A stretch of DNA of 64,000 nt, from positions 145,289-209,288 of the forward strand of contig CAZRKC010000001.1 of the NCBI GenBank assembly GCA_964600665.1. Direction: 5' to 3'. Under the pieces are notes generated by a model. That model ran no database searches. It was not told the DNA's origin and saw only the letters and a list, made by a program, of their open reading frames with translations. A program made the translations under genes and the position numbers. Positions 33,888 through 42,390 of the stretch are shown here, one piece after another. This DNA is from CAZRKC01 sp964600665. Its GTDB lineage: Bacteria > Bacillota > SLNR01. The stretch's first letter is position 1; the number at the start of each line of letters is the position of its first letter.

Positions 33888-34241
33888 ATGAGCTTTTTGA
33901 AGAAACTGGGTGAAACTGCAAAATCAACTGCTTCGGCAATTGGAACAAAATCCGTTGAATTGGTGAATACGGGCAAGTTAATGGTCGAGAAAAATAATCT
34001 TAAAGGGAAAGTCAATAACAAGTACACCGATATAGGCTCTATGTCATATGTGGCATATAAAGAGGGTATTGAGCCAGACCAAGAGAAAATTGTGACGATT
34101 TTCAGAGAAATCGACGAGTTGGAAGCGCAAATTGCCGAGGTCGAGCGGAAAATCAAAGAAGAAAAAGAGGGTAAAAAAGACGATAAGGAATTTGTCGAAC
34201 CTGAGGCAGAAATCGATTCGGAAAATCGCCAAGAAGATTAA
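33888..34241 (+). CDS. Small coiled-coil protein of unknown function
   Basis: 117 residues from the ATG at 33888 (AGAAGG seven bases before). The N-terminus MSFLKKLGETAKSTASAIGT resembles amphipathic starts of membrane-surface proteins. A charged coiled coil (about 60-100; EIDELEAQIAEVERKIKEEK) and an acidic tail follow. There are no cysteines. Related small proteins often carry a C-terminal zinc ribbon; here none is present. Ends at a strong terminator. Confidence 0.75.
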   Translation: MSFLKKLGETAKSTASAIGTKSVELVNTGKLMVEKNNLKGKVNNKYTDIGSMSYVAYKEGIEPDQEKIVTIFREIDELEAQIAEVERKIKEEKEGKKDDKEFVEPEAEIDSENRQED

Positions 34242-34244
34242 CAA

Positions 34245-34272
34245 CAATACCCCGCCAATAGGCGGGGTATTG
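34245..34272 (+). terminator. Terminator after the coiled-coil gene
   Basis: Perfect 12-base stem CAATACCCCGCC / GGCGGGGTATTG, loop AATA, followed by CTTTT. Confidence 0.85.
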
Positions 34273-34517
34273 CTTTTAAACCAATATTCACTCCCACTCA
34301 GTTTAGCCTCATCTCGCAGAAATCAAGCTCTTTGATAGTTTGCATCCTCAGTCACCGATAGTATCATCTGATCCCATTCTCTATGAATAGTGGGGTACTT
34401 CCACAACAACCACAATAGGTTCGTAATCCTTTATCTTCCAGCAGGCCGATGTCAATACCCTATCGAACCCCGTATCCTACTGAATATCACGAAAACAAGG
34501 CAAACCTCAATGGATAG

Positions 34518-35225
34518 TTAGGATTCAATACTCCGTGTAGCTCCATTTAAGGGTGGAATCTCCGGTTTACTTCCGGATTGAGTCAATGAGGAGTCTGCGA
34601 AGTTCAAGATAACTTCACGGGCTCCAAATCCTCTTGCTAATGCGGTTAATGTAACCTCAGATGAATTCTGAATGTCTGTCCACATATTTGCAGCAAGTCG
34701 TCTGGCCATCAATTGAGCCTGGTTGCGAGCTTCATCTTTTAAACGATTCTTCTCTTCTTCATCGAATCCGGTTCCAAGGGCACGATTCAGTAAATCTGGT
34801 AACAACCATGGCAATAATTTGCTATTCTGTTCGTCATAAAAATTGATATCAACAATTTTAATCTCGTAATAACAAGGCGGCATGTGCAGTTCGAATCGCC
34901 CACTGCCATGATCTCGAATCGAAAAATCTTTGCTCTTCAGGTTGAATTTAAATTCGATATCAAACTCAAATATCATGGCCATTTTCTTTGATGAAATGAG
35001 CCACTTGAAGTACTTTTTCCCCACATCACCCATCCAGTGTTCGGCTGTCGTAACAATTTCCTTCGCTTTGACTTTGTATACGACCAGTTCTCCCACCGAT
35101 CGGATCTCCTCAATCGAAACATAAACTTTTGCAGGTTCAGCAGGCAGTCGCGATTTTGGTTTCCTGAACCAAAAAATCGCCATGATGATTGATGCGACCC
35201 CGACTCCAGCCAGGAATTCAGCCAT
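34518..35225 (-). CDS. Membrane-anchored protein, probably DUF4230
   Basis: 235 residues with one N-terminal membrane helix (about 4-21), a short basic proline-rich link, then a soluble domain. The pattern SIEEIRSVGELVVYKVKAKE, the beta-rich middle with FKFNLKSKDFSIRD, MPPCYYEIKIVDINFYDEQ and a C-terminal helix with EARNQAQLMARRLAANMW matches my memory of DUF4230 proteins. Function unknown. GGGGGG precedes the ATG. The gene is divergent from arginase. Confidence 0.6.
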   Translation of the reverse strand: MAEFLAGVGVASIIMAIFWFRKPKSRLPAEPAKVYVSIEEIRSVGELVVYKVKAKEIVTTAEHWMGDVGKKYFKWLISSKKMAMIFEFDIEFKFNLKSKDFSIRDHGSGRFELHMPPCYYEIKIVDINFYDEQNSKLLPWLLPDLLNRALGTGFDEEEKNRLKDEARNQAQLMARRLAANMWTDIQNSSEVTLTALARGFGAREVILNFADSSLTQSGSKPEIPPLNGATRSIES

Positions 35226-35321
35226 CTCGACCCCCCTTTCCGATTATGTTACAGAGAATTCCACTACTCATAGCAGAATCCTTCTACAACACGAACACTT
35301 ATGAGCGCTTTTCACATCCTA

Positions 35322-35330
35322 TGATATAAT
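35322..35330 (+). promoter_or_regulatory. Extended -10 promoter of the arginase gene
   Basis: TGATATAAT gives a perfect TATAAT (35325-35330) with the TGN extension. No good -35 is seen at the right distance, as usual for extended -10 promoters. Confidence 0.55.
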
Positions 35331-35365
35331 GAGAATGAAGAAACCAATGATAGGAGGCTTGCGAC

Positions 35366-36265
35366 ATGAACATTGAGGTCATCGGAGTGCCTGTCGATCT
35401 TGGAGCGGACCGCCGTGGTGTAGACATGGGACCCAGTGCGATTCGTTATGCAGGGTTGAAAACAGCGGTCACAGATCTGGGATATAACTACATTGATCTT
35501 GGCGATATTGAAGTGCCGATTCCACCCATATATGGACATTTTGCCAACCCATCCATGAAATATCTAGATGAGGTGACCGCTGCAAACAAAAGGCTTGCAA
35601 CCAGAGTCATGGATAGTCATCGGCGCGGTAATATGCCACTCATCTTAGGTGGAGATCACAGTATCGCTGTTGGATCTATCCTTGGGACTCAATCGATTCA
35701 CCATCCCATTGGTGTCATTTGGATCGATGCCCATGGTGATTTCAATAATCATGAAACAACCATCAGCGGGAATCTCCACGGGATGCCGTTGGCCGCGTGC
35801 GCTGGATTTGGGCCTGCGGCAATGACTGAATTCAAAGGGAAGGATGTACCGTATATCAAACCTGACAATATTGCACTCATTGGGGTGCGTGATTTAGATC
35901 GCGAGGAAAAAGTACTTCTGCGCGAATCTGGTGTTCACATTTTCACCATGGCCGATATTGATGTTTATGGCATGAAGGATATTATTCAAAAAGCGATTCA
36001 AATTGCCACCAACGGTACCAGAGGCTTTCATCTCAGTTTCGATATGGATGCATTGACCCCTGCAGAAGCCCCTGGAGTCGGCACTCCGGTACCCGGTGGA
36101 CTCACATACCGCGAAGCACATTTGGCATCCGAAATGATTGCTGATACCGGTCATCTATTATCCTTCGAATTTGTTGAAGTGAACCCGATTCTGGACCAGA
36201 TGAACCAAACAGCAAAAGTAGCCGTCACTCTTGTGGCTTCCGTGCTGGGAAAGAAAATCATTTGA
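35366..36265 (+). CDS. rocF: Arginase
   Basis: 299 residues, ATG after AGGAGG. The binuclear manganese site is complete: GGDHSIAVGS, IDAHGDFNN (Asp-x-His-x-Asp), SFDMDALTP (Asp-x-Asp), with the C-terminal EFVEVNP. Opening VIGVPVDLGADRRGVDMGP is typical of arginases rather than agmatinases. It hydrolyses arginine to ornithine and urea. It is not in an operon with other arginine genes here and is convergent with the cysteine desulfidase-like gene 13 bases away. Alternative: a guanidino-acid hydrolase of the same superfamily. Confidence 0.88.
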   Translation: MNIEVIGVPVDLGADRRGVDMGPSAIRYAGLKTAVTDLGYNYIDLGDIEVPIPPIYGHFANPSMKYLDEVTAANKRLATRVMDSHRRGNMPLILGGDHSIAVGSILGTQSIHHPIGVIWIDAHGDFNNHETTISGNLHGMPLAACAGFGPAAMTEFKGKDVPYIKPDNIALIGVRDLDREEKVLLRESGVHIFTMADIDVYGMKDIIQKAIQIATNGTRGFHLSFDMDALTPAEAPGVGTPVPGGLTYREAHLASEMIADTGHLLSFEFVEVNPILDQMNQTAKVAVTLVASVLGKKII

Positions 36266-36278
36266 ACAAGGGATTTCA

Positions 36279-37574
36279 TCACAGAGTTGAGAGAACATGT
36301 TCATCTTGGATCTCTTTCGCGATCTCGAGAATGACCCGGTCAGTATAGGTCATTCCGGGGTCGTTGATTCTTCCGACATATTGAAGGGTGCGGTGGATTT
36401 CAGGATGAAGGATTCCAGAAGGTCCACGGGCATACACACCAGCAAGGGCAAGATAGGATTGGATCACTGCTTCCCCTGAAGCAACACTCACTTTATATGA
36501 ACAGGTTTCCTTTGCACCATCACAAATCATCCCAGTTAATGAACCAAGTATAGACTGCATGGCCCCTGTAATCTGATCCCGATTGCCACCCAACATCCAG
36601 ACTACCCCTGCAGCAGCACCCGTTGCAGCAGCCACACCACATCCACAGAAAGCATTCATCCTTTTTACATGCCATTTAATGAGGATGGTGGTCAGCGCAC
36701 TCATGGCCAATCCTTTTGCGAGCTTTGCCTGTTCAAGTTGTTCAACTTCCCAAACAGCTCTTACCGTCAACAAGGCAGTGATTCCATGGTTTCCGCTGCC
36801 TGCCACTGTCATGATTGGAACCGGAAAACCCGCCATACGAGCATCAGATGCACCAGCAGTATAGCTTCGTGCTTTCAAAAAGGATTCCAGTTTTGAATCT
36901 CTTGTCGTAAACCCACTCAATCCGTTACCTAGACCAAAACTTGCGCCTGATTCGATTCCTTTTTTCGCTGCTGCAAGATTGGCATCTGCTCCTTCTACAA
37001 GAAAGCTGAATGTTTCTGCCGAACTCTGCTGCACAAAGTCTATGATATCGTGGAGGTGAACACCATCCATCGAAGTTGAGCCAGGTTTTGATGACAGAAC
37101 TGAACCCGAAATAATCTCGTTTCCATTAATCACAATGCTTGTGATATTTGCATAATCCTCTTGAATAATGACTGTTACTGTATCACCTTGGCCTATAACG
37201 GTCACTTCGATATATAACAAAACACCGTTTTCCGAAATTTCAACCTTCACGGGAATATGGTTCAATAACTTCCTTACCTCTTCTGCTGCAGTTACAGAAA
37301 TTTCAGCGAGAACTCCAAGTCCTCTTTTTGCGTCCCCAGTGACGATACCCATGAGGGCAGCAATATGAACTCCTTTGTCTTGAGTTCCGGGGATACCAAC
37401 CCCGTTCGCATTTTTGTAGATATTCGGGCTAACCTTGATACATACACTTTCAGGCCGCCCATTCAAATGAACCTGGGCCTCTGCTCCTGCCAATGCAATG
37501 CCGATCGGATCAGTACAACCCGTTGCATAGACTGTTTCCTTTTTTAATATTTCCAATAGACGATTTGCACCCAC
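36279..37574 (-). CDS. L-cysteine desulfidase / UPF0597 (CyuA, serine dehydratase-alpha-like)
   Basis: 431 residues, GTG start at 37574 with AGGAGG upstream. The fold is that of the serine dehydratase alpha family: YATGCTDPIGIALAGA with the conserved Cys, VKVSPNIYKNANGVGIPGT, VAGSGNHGITALLTV, MNAFCGCGVAAATGAAAG and a C-terminal MICDGAKETCSYK supplying iron-sulfur cysteines. CyuA/CdsB members split cysteine into pyruvate, ammonia and sulfide without PLP. This fits an amino-acid-fermenting organism. Serine dehydratase activity is an alternative. Confidence 0.85.
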   Translation of the reverse strand: MGANRLLEILKKETVYATGCTDPIGIALAGAEAQVHLNGRPESVCIKVSPNIYKNANGVGIPGTQDKGVHIAALMGIVTGDAKRGLGVLAEISVTAAEEVRKLLNHIPVKVEISENGVLLYIEVTVIGQGDTVTVIIQEDYANITSIVINGNEIISGSVLSSKPGSTSMDGVHLHDIIDFVQQSSAETFSFLVEGADANLAAAKKGIESGASFGLGNGLSGFTTRDSKLESFLKARSYTAGASDARMAGFPVPIMTVAGSGNHGITALLTVRAVWEVEQLEQAKLAKGLAMSALTTILIKWHVKRMNAFCGCGVAAATGAAAGVVWMLGGNRDQITGAMQSILGSLTGMICDGAKETCSYKVSVASGEAVIQSYLALAGVYARGPSGILHPEIHRTLQYVGRINDPGMTYTDRVILEIAKEIQDEHVLSTL

Positions 37575-37612
37575 TTTTCATCCTCCTTTTATGAATCTTG
37601 GAATTAAGTTTA

Positions 37613-37642
37613 TGGACACTTCACTCCCATTTAAGTTATAAT
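37613..37642 (+). promoter_or_regulatory. Promoter of lgt-HD operon
   Basis: TGGACA (37613-37618), 18-base spacer, TATAAT (37637-37642), some 50 bases upstream of the lgt start. Confidence 0.65.
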
Positions 37643-37691
37643 AAACTCGTTTCATACTTGACTTATCTGAATAGCTGAAGGGGTGTTATCG

Positions 37692-38510
37692 GTGTTGATC
37701 CCCAATCTTAGCCCGGTCATATTTACCATTGGTCCACTTGCTATACGTTGGTATGGATTAATGATGGCTATCTCTTTTATCAGCGGCGGCTATTTCATCA
37801 TCAGAGACGGCAAAAAGAAAGGTCTCAATGAAGATGATCTCCTGAATATGTTTATATGGGTGATTATCGGTGCAATCATTGGGGCCCGTTTAATTTATGT
37901 GGTGACCAACCTCGATTACTTCCTTTCCGTTCCTGCTGATATTATCCGGATCGATCATGGTGGACTGGCATTCCATGGCGGGCTGTTAGGTGGTATTCTG
38001 GGATTTTTGATAGCTAACCGCAACTACCGCATCAATGTGGGAACCGGACTTGATTTATCAGTACCCGGGATCGGAATCGGGATTTTTCTGGTTCGAATTG
38101 CGAATATTTTTAATCAGGAAATAATCGGCCGTCGGGCTTCATTACTTCCATTTGAACGTCACCCGACACAAATTTATGGAGCATTGATTGGTCTTTTTAT
38201 TTTTGTTACTTATCTGGTTGCAAAGCGCAAGAAAAGCTTAGCTCCAGGAGAACTTTTCTGGTCTGCAATGATTTATTATTCTCTTTTGAGAGGATTGATC
38301 GAAGAAACTTTCCGGTTCAACCCCTTATATATCTGGGGATATATAAACCTTGAATGGGGTGCAGGCTTCTTCACATTGACGCACCTGATTACCCCACCAA
38401 TGATTTTGTTTGCTTTATGGATGAGAAACCGGACTAAATCTGAAACCACCATACCAGATGGAGACCCACTCACCCAGAATCCTCTATCCGCAACGAAGGA
38501 GGAAAACTAA
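37692..38510 (+). CDS. lgt: Prolipoprotein diacylglyceryl transferase
   Basis: About 272 residues from the GTG at 37692 (AAGGGG eight bases before). Multi-helix membrane protein with Lgt landmarks: IRWYGLMMAISF, GARLIYVVTN, HGGLAFHGGLLGG, the signature-region VRIANIFNQEIIGR and ERHPTQIYGA. It transfers diacylglycerol to the lipobox Cys of prolipoproteins such as the lipoprotein and serpin in this window. The signature normally reads GRxGNFxNxExxG; here VR and AN replace GR and GN, so this is a somewhat divergent copy. Its TAA overlaps the ATG of the HD gene. Confidence 0.88.
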   Translation: MLIPNLSPVIFTIGPLAIRWYGLMMAISFISGGYFIIRDGKKKGLNEDDLLNMFIWVIIGAIIGARLIYVVTNLDYFLSVPADIIRIDHGGLAFHGGLLGGILGFLIANRNYRINVGTGLDLSVPGIGIGIFLVRIANIFNQEIIGRRASLLPFERHPTQIYGALIGLFIFVTYLVAKRKKSLAPGELFWSAMIYYSLLRGLIEETFRFNPLYIWGYINLEWGAGFFTLTHLITPPMILFALWMRNRTKSETTIPDGDPLTQNPLSATKEEN

Positions 38511-39097
38511 TGGATCATCGTTTCTTACAACAGACAGAGTTTTTACTCGAAGTCGACAAATTAAAGAATGTTATTCGCCAAAACTACTTGGCTGATGGCT
38601 CTCGTCGTGAAAACGACACAGAGCATTCCTGGCATATTGCCATTATGGTAGCCCTCATGGAAGAGTATTTCCTTGGTATCGACATTCTCAAGACTTTAAA
38701 GATGGTTTTACTGCACGATCTGGTTGAGATCGATGCGGGGGACACATTCGCATATGATATACAAGGTTATACAACCAAGGAAGCCCGGGAAACTGAGGCT
38801 GCTCACCGGATTTTTGGGCTTCTGCCTACAAGTCAGAAAGAAGAATATCTATCGTTATGGCAGGAGTTCGAATCAATGAAGACACCCGAATCGATTTGCG
38901 GAGCAATCATGGATCGTATTCAACCTTTAATGCTGAATTATCATTCTCAAGGTAAGATGTGGAAACTGAAGAATATCACTTCCGAGCAAATTCGTGAACG
39001 AAATTCAATTGTCTTTGAAAAAGGACCCCTGGTATTTCAAGAATATGTTGAGTCAATCATTCAGGATGCCCTTGAAAAAGGATATTTAAATTCATAG
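38510..39097 (+). CDS. HD-domain phosphohydrolase (YfbR/HDDC2-like nucleotidase)
   Basis: 195 residues. The HD metal site is visible: RENDTEHSWHIAIMVALM (first His), VLLHDLVEIDAGD (His-Asp), and a distal Asp in IMDRIQPLML. Pattern and length match the HDDC2/YfbR group, 5'-deoxynucleotidases acting on dNMPs. It overlaps lgt by one base, so it is co-translated, though functions look unrelated. Confidence 0.82.
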   Translation: MDHRFLQQTEFLLEVDKLKNVIRQNYLADGSRRENDTEHSWHIAIMVALMEEYFLGIDILKTLKMVLLHDLVEIDAGDTFAYDIQGYTTKEARETEAAHRIFGLLPTSQKEEYLSLWQEFESMKTPESICGAIMDRIQPLMLNYHSQGKMWKLKNITSEQIRERNSIVFEKGPLVFQEYVESIIQDALEKGYLNS

Positions 39098-39098
39098 G

Positions 39099-39127
39099 AA
39101 AAACCAGGGAAACTACCCCTGGTTTTT
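39099..39127. terminator. Bidirectional terminator
   Basis: AAAAACCAGGG / CCCTGGTTTTT stem between the convergent HD and AIR-synthase-like genes; T runs exist on both strands. Confidence 0.85.
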
Positions 39128-39135
39128 CTTTATAA

Positions 39136-40218
39136 TTAGAAATTTGCAGGAGGAGTATTGGGTATTCTTGCGACAGAATCAAGCGCATAATAGAATTCTG
39201 CTCCGGGTCCTTCTGTTACCTCCCCAATGACCGCGGCTTTTACACCATGTCTTTCTGCTGCTTTCAGCATTGCATCCGCATCCTTGGGTGACACCTGGAA
39301 CATCATACGTGCTTGTGTCTCACAAATTAGAATCTCCTCCGGAGTTAAGACTGGATTATTGACAGGAACTTGAGCGAGATCTATACGTGCCCCAAGGCCT
39401 CCGTAACGGACTGATTCACTGACCGCAGCTCCGATTCCCGCGGCTCCCAAATCAGAGCATGCGTGGATGGCAACTGATTTCATCGCATCAAGTGAAGCAT
39501 CCATGGTCATCCTTTCCTCTTTGAAAAGGGCAATTGCGGGGCGCATTACATCAGCCAAGCCTGCCCTGTACAGAGTATCATTACCATCATTGCTTGTTTC
39601 GCCGAAGATCACAAACACATCACCGACATGCTTTGCAGGTTTTGTCAAAGGTGCATCTGTTTCCAGTCGCCCGATCACTGCGGCGACAACTGCAGGGACA
39701 ATGTCACTGAATGAGGTTGAAAGTCCTCCTCCAACCACAAAAACATCCATGTTCGCACACATATCACGAATGCCCCTGACCAGTAAATTAACCCTCTCAC
39801 CGCTCGTCATAGTCGCACAAGTACCACACGTGCATTCTCCTTTAAACCCACAAGGGCCGACGATTACTTCTTCATCTAACGGTCTTGTTCCAATGAAGTC
39901 CAGTAAGAACAGCGGGCGTCCACCCATCGCAACCACATCTCGCATTGCTCCACCCGCACCTGTTGCTGCGCCATCATATGGGCGAGGTACACAAGGCGAA
40001 CAGTGACTTTCCATTTTTGCCACCACCAAACCATTTCCGGGCATCCTGAACACAGCTGCGTCATCATTCGCATCGGGACCTATCAAGAGTACATTCGGCC
40101 ATGATTTTGCAACTTGATCATTCAATTCTTTAAACATCCCAAAGTCAATAGCCTTATCAATGTTATGATGCAAATGAACAAATAATGCATGCATCAAGGC
40201 TTTCTCTACTCGATTCAT
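39136..40218 (-). CDS. AIR-synthase-related protein (PurL/SelD superfamily paralogue) with Cys-rich insert
   Basis: About 360 residues from the ATG at 40218 (GAGGGGG six bases before). One PurM-like ATP-binding unit resembling half of PurL: YDGAATGAGGAMRDVVAMGGRP, HACSDLGAAGIGAAVSES and CETQARMMFQVSP correspond to PurL's YGGAATGVGG, DCSDGGLA and NESQERM regions. The usual ETHNHP is ESHCSPCVP here, and a CGFKGECTCGTC insert adds four more cysteines, so a bound metal or redox role is likely. No purine genes are nearby and the length is far below PurL. It is probably a specialised kinase- or synthase-like enzyme; substrate unknown. Confidence 0.75.
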   Translation of the reverse strand: MNRVEKALMHALFVHLHHNIDKAIDFGMFKELNDQVAKSWPNVLLIGPDANDDAAVFRMPGNGLVVAKMESHCSPCVPRPYDGAATGAGGAMRDVVAMGGRPLFLLDFIGTRPLDEEVIVGPCGFKGECTCGTCATMTSGERVNLLVRGIRDMCANMDVFVVGGGLSTSFSDIVPAVVAAVIGRLETDAPLTKPAKHVGDVFVIFGETSNDGNDTLYRAGLADVMRPAIALFKEERMTMDASLDAMKSVAIHACSDLGAAGIGAAVSESVRYGGLGARIDLAQVPVNNPVLTPEEILICETQARMMFQVSPKDADAMLKAAERHGVKAAVIGEVTEGPGAEFYYALDSVARIPNTPPANF

Positions 40219-40357
40219 CGTCATCCCCCTCGCTTCATTCCTTGTTACTACTATTCATCCTTCGCCTTGGAAATCCTTCAACTCTATATATCGGGATTCC
40301 GGCAGGAAAGCAACGCCCTATCGAGAACATAGGTATTATTATAGTATTGTCGAAAGC

Positions 40358-41599
40358 GTGGATATCATGCGATTCAATCTTGTCCGTTTTGCGACGGACC
40401 CCATCGTTTTAATCTTTCTTGCTTCAGTCACAGGACTCATGTTGGGTCAGGTGAAATTTGGGTTGCTTAAGCTGGGGAAATCAGGTAGCTTGTTTACAGG
40501 GTTAATCATAGGCTGGGTGATTTACACTCGCTTCGCCTTACCCTTTGCAGACGCTGACCCGATTCCGGACTATGCGCGTGTGATTTTATCCAGAGGTGTC
40601 GTGTCGTTGGATTACTTTAACCTCACATTGATACTGTTTATCGCAGCCAGTGCTTTGATGGCTGCACGAGGTTTCGGATATGTTTTGAAAAAATACGGCG
40701 TGCGCTTTCTCTTTTTAGGTTTCTTTATGACCTTGATGGGAGCAGTATTCAGTTATTTTGCGACTCTCCTCTTTCCAGCCCAACAGGCTTTTGCAATCGC
40801 GGGAACTTACAATGGCGCATTAACCAGCTCTCCAGGGCTTGCTGCTGCACTTGAAGTCCTGAGTGGACACCCCGAAAGCAGTCTCGCCGGACTTGGATAT
40901 GCTGTCGGATATGCCCCTGGTGTTATTATGACGATACTGATGATCGATACCCTGCCGACTCTATTTCGATTGAATATCGAACAAGAGCGAGGAAAATTTG
41001 AAGCAGATATTAAGGCATCGGGCATTCAACGTGATGGGGAAACATGTGGCACTGGTCTTGATATGCTGGCCTTTGGAGTGGTTTGCATCGGAGGGTTTCT
41101 ATTGGGTTCTGTTGAACTTTATTTAGGTTCAAAGCTTGGGTTTGTCAGTCTTGGGATGACAGGCGGGATCATCATCACGGCACTGATTCTCGGCTATGTG
41201 GGGCGGATCGGTGCAGTCACTTTTCGCTTTAGTGACAACTTACTGGAGGTTATTCGAGAATTAGGGATGATGTTTTTCCTTGCGGTCGTTGGTTTAAGAA
41301 GTGGTTATGACACAATCAGCGCTTTGGGCGGAACCGGGCTGATTCTGATTTTGATCGCATCCGCAACAACTGTACTCACGATGCTTTCAGGCTATCTCGT
41401 TGGTCGTTATCTTTTCAAAATCAACTGGTTTATGCTCGCTGGCGCCATGTGTGGGGGGATGACCAGCACACCCGGTCTCAGCGCTGCAACTGAAACATAT
41501 CGAAATAATGAAATTGCTGCCGGTTATGGAGCGGCATATCCAGCTGCTCTGCTCGGGATGATTCTATTCAATAAACTCCTATTTCAACTGTTACTCTAA
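40358..41599 (+). CDS. AspT/YidE-like membrane transporter
   Basis: 413 residues (GTG at 40358, or ATG at 40367; neither has a strong ribosome site). About ten membrane helices in two homologous halves. Each half carries the AspT/YidE duplication motif: NGALTSSPGLAAALE followed by VGYAPG in the first, GGMTSTPGLSAATE followed by AAYPAALLG in the second. AspT-type carriers exchange amino acids or dicarboxylates (aspartate/alanine). The central TrkA-C domains of YidE are absent. Substrate likely an organic acid or amino acid; not determinable. It is a single gene divergent from the AIR-synthase-like gene. Confidence 0.8.
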   Translation: MDIMRFNLVRFATDPIVLIFLASVTGLMLGQVKFGLLKLGKSGSLFTGLIIGWVIYTRFALPFADADPIPDYARVILSRGVVSLDYFNLTLILFIAASALMAARGFGYVLKKYGVRFLFLGFFMTLMGAVFSYFATLLFPAQQAFAIAGTYNGALTSSPGLAAALEVLSGHPESSLAGLGYAVGYAPGVIMTILMIDTLPTLFRLNIEQERGKFEADIKASGIQRDGETCGTGLDMLAFGVVCIGGFLLGSVELYLGSKLGFVSLGMTGGIIITALILGYVGRIGAVTFRFSDNLLEVIRELGMMFFLAVVGLRSGYDTISALGGTGLILILIASATTVLTMLSGYLVGRYLFKINWFMLAGAMCGGMTSTPGLSAATETYRNNEIAAGYGAAYPAALLGMILFNKLLFQLLL

Positions 41600-41693
41600 G
41601 AGAATTTATCAAATTATCCCAATATAAAAAGGAGTCGACTACTTCATGTCGAAATCTAGAGTGTAGTTTCAAAAATGAAAGGAGGCTATTTTG

Positions 41694-41885
41694 ATGAAAG
41701 TGATGATTGATACCAACCTATGCCATGGAAACATTGTTTGTGTTGAAGTTGCTCCAGAAATTTTTAAAATTAACAGAGAAGGTTTCGGCGAAGTGTACAC
41801 CGATGAAATTCCGGCCGACCTCGTAGACAAAGTAAACGAAGCCATTGAAAAATGCCCCCGTCAGGCGATAAAGATCGTAGAATAG
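41694..41885 (+). CDS. Small ferredoxin, [3Fe-4S] type
   Basis: 63 residues from the ATG at 41694 (AGGAGG eight bases before). Cysteine pattern C-x5-C ... C-P in CHGNIVCVEVAPEIF and EKCPRQAIKI: the second cysteine of a 4Fe-4S ferredoxin is replaced, as in the one-cluster ferredoxins that hold a 3Fe-4S (or convertible) centre. Acidic, cytoplasmic electron carrier. Possible partners in the window are the 2-oxoacid oxidoreductase or the flavin reductase, but linkage is unproven. Confidence 0.85.
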   Translation: MKVMIDTNLCHGNIVCVEVAPEIFKINREGFGEVYTDEIPADLVDKVNEAIEKCPRQAIKIVE

Positions 41886-41897
41886 AACACCTGGGTC

Positions 41898-41926
41898 AAA
41901 CCGGCACCCGAATGGTGCCGGTTTTT
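41898..41926 (+). terminator. Terminator after the ferredoxin gene
   Basis: AAACCGGCACC / GGTGCCGGTTT stem, five-base loop, T run. Confidence 0.85.
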
Positions 41927-41962
41927 ATTCGGAATGACCATTGTGGTTTAGGGAGGTAAATC

Positions 41963-42361
41963 ATGTTTGCAGAGTTTAAAAAATTTGCAATGCGTGGAAA
42001 TGTGATGGATCTGGCTGTTGGTGTAATCATCGGCGGTGCTTTCGGAAAAATAATCGGTTCAATGGTCAACGATATGCTAATGCCAATTATCGGTATGCTG
42101 ATGGGTGGCATCAATTTCCTAGATCTAAAGTATGTCATTAAGGAAGCTACTGAAACCGCATCTGAATCCGCAATTCTTTATGGTCAGTTCCTGCAATCGA
42201 TCATAGATTTCATACTCATTGCCCTAAGCGTCTTCTTTCTTGTGAAGTTTATTCAATCATTGCGTCAAAAAGAAGAAGAAAAACCAGCTCCACCACCTGA
42301 ACCAAGCGCTGAAACCCTATTACTACAAGAAATCAGAGATATACTCAAGACCCAAAGCTAA
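41963..42361 (+). CDS. mscL: Large-conductance mechanosensitive channel
   Basis: 132 residues; GGGAGG before the ATG. MscL hallmarks: FKKFAMRGNVMDLAVGVIIGGAFG (amphipathic helix plus first membrane helix), MLMPIIGMLMGGINF, a second helix FIDFILIALSVFFLVKFI, and a charged C-terminal helix bundle. Opens under osmotic down-shock. Single gene with its own terminator. Confidence 0.95.
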   Translation: MFAEFKKFAMRGNVMDLAVGVIIGGAFGKIIGSMVNDMLMPIIGMLMGGINFLDLKYVIKEATETASESAILYGQFLQSIIDFILIALSVFFLVKFIQSLRQKEEEKPAPPPEPSAETLLLQEIRDILKTQS

Positions 42362-42363
42362 TC

Positions 42364-42389
42364 AAAAGGCTGCCAGTTGGCAGCCTTTT
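42364..42389. terminator. Terminator between mscL and the YtcJ-type gene
   Basis: AAAAGGCTGCC / GGCAGCCTTTT stem, loop AGTT, T run on the plus strand and A run on the other side, so it can serve both convergent genes. Confidence 0.88.
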
Positions 42390-42390
42390 T

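Noticed and set aside
39467..40006. 179-codon plus-strand ORF
   Set aside because: Antisense shadow of the AIR-synthase-like gene, low-complexity Ser/Thr/Pro composition, no ribosome site.
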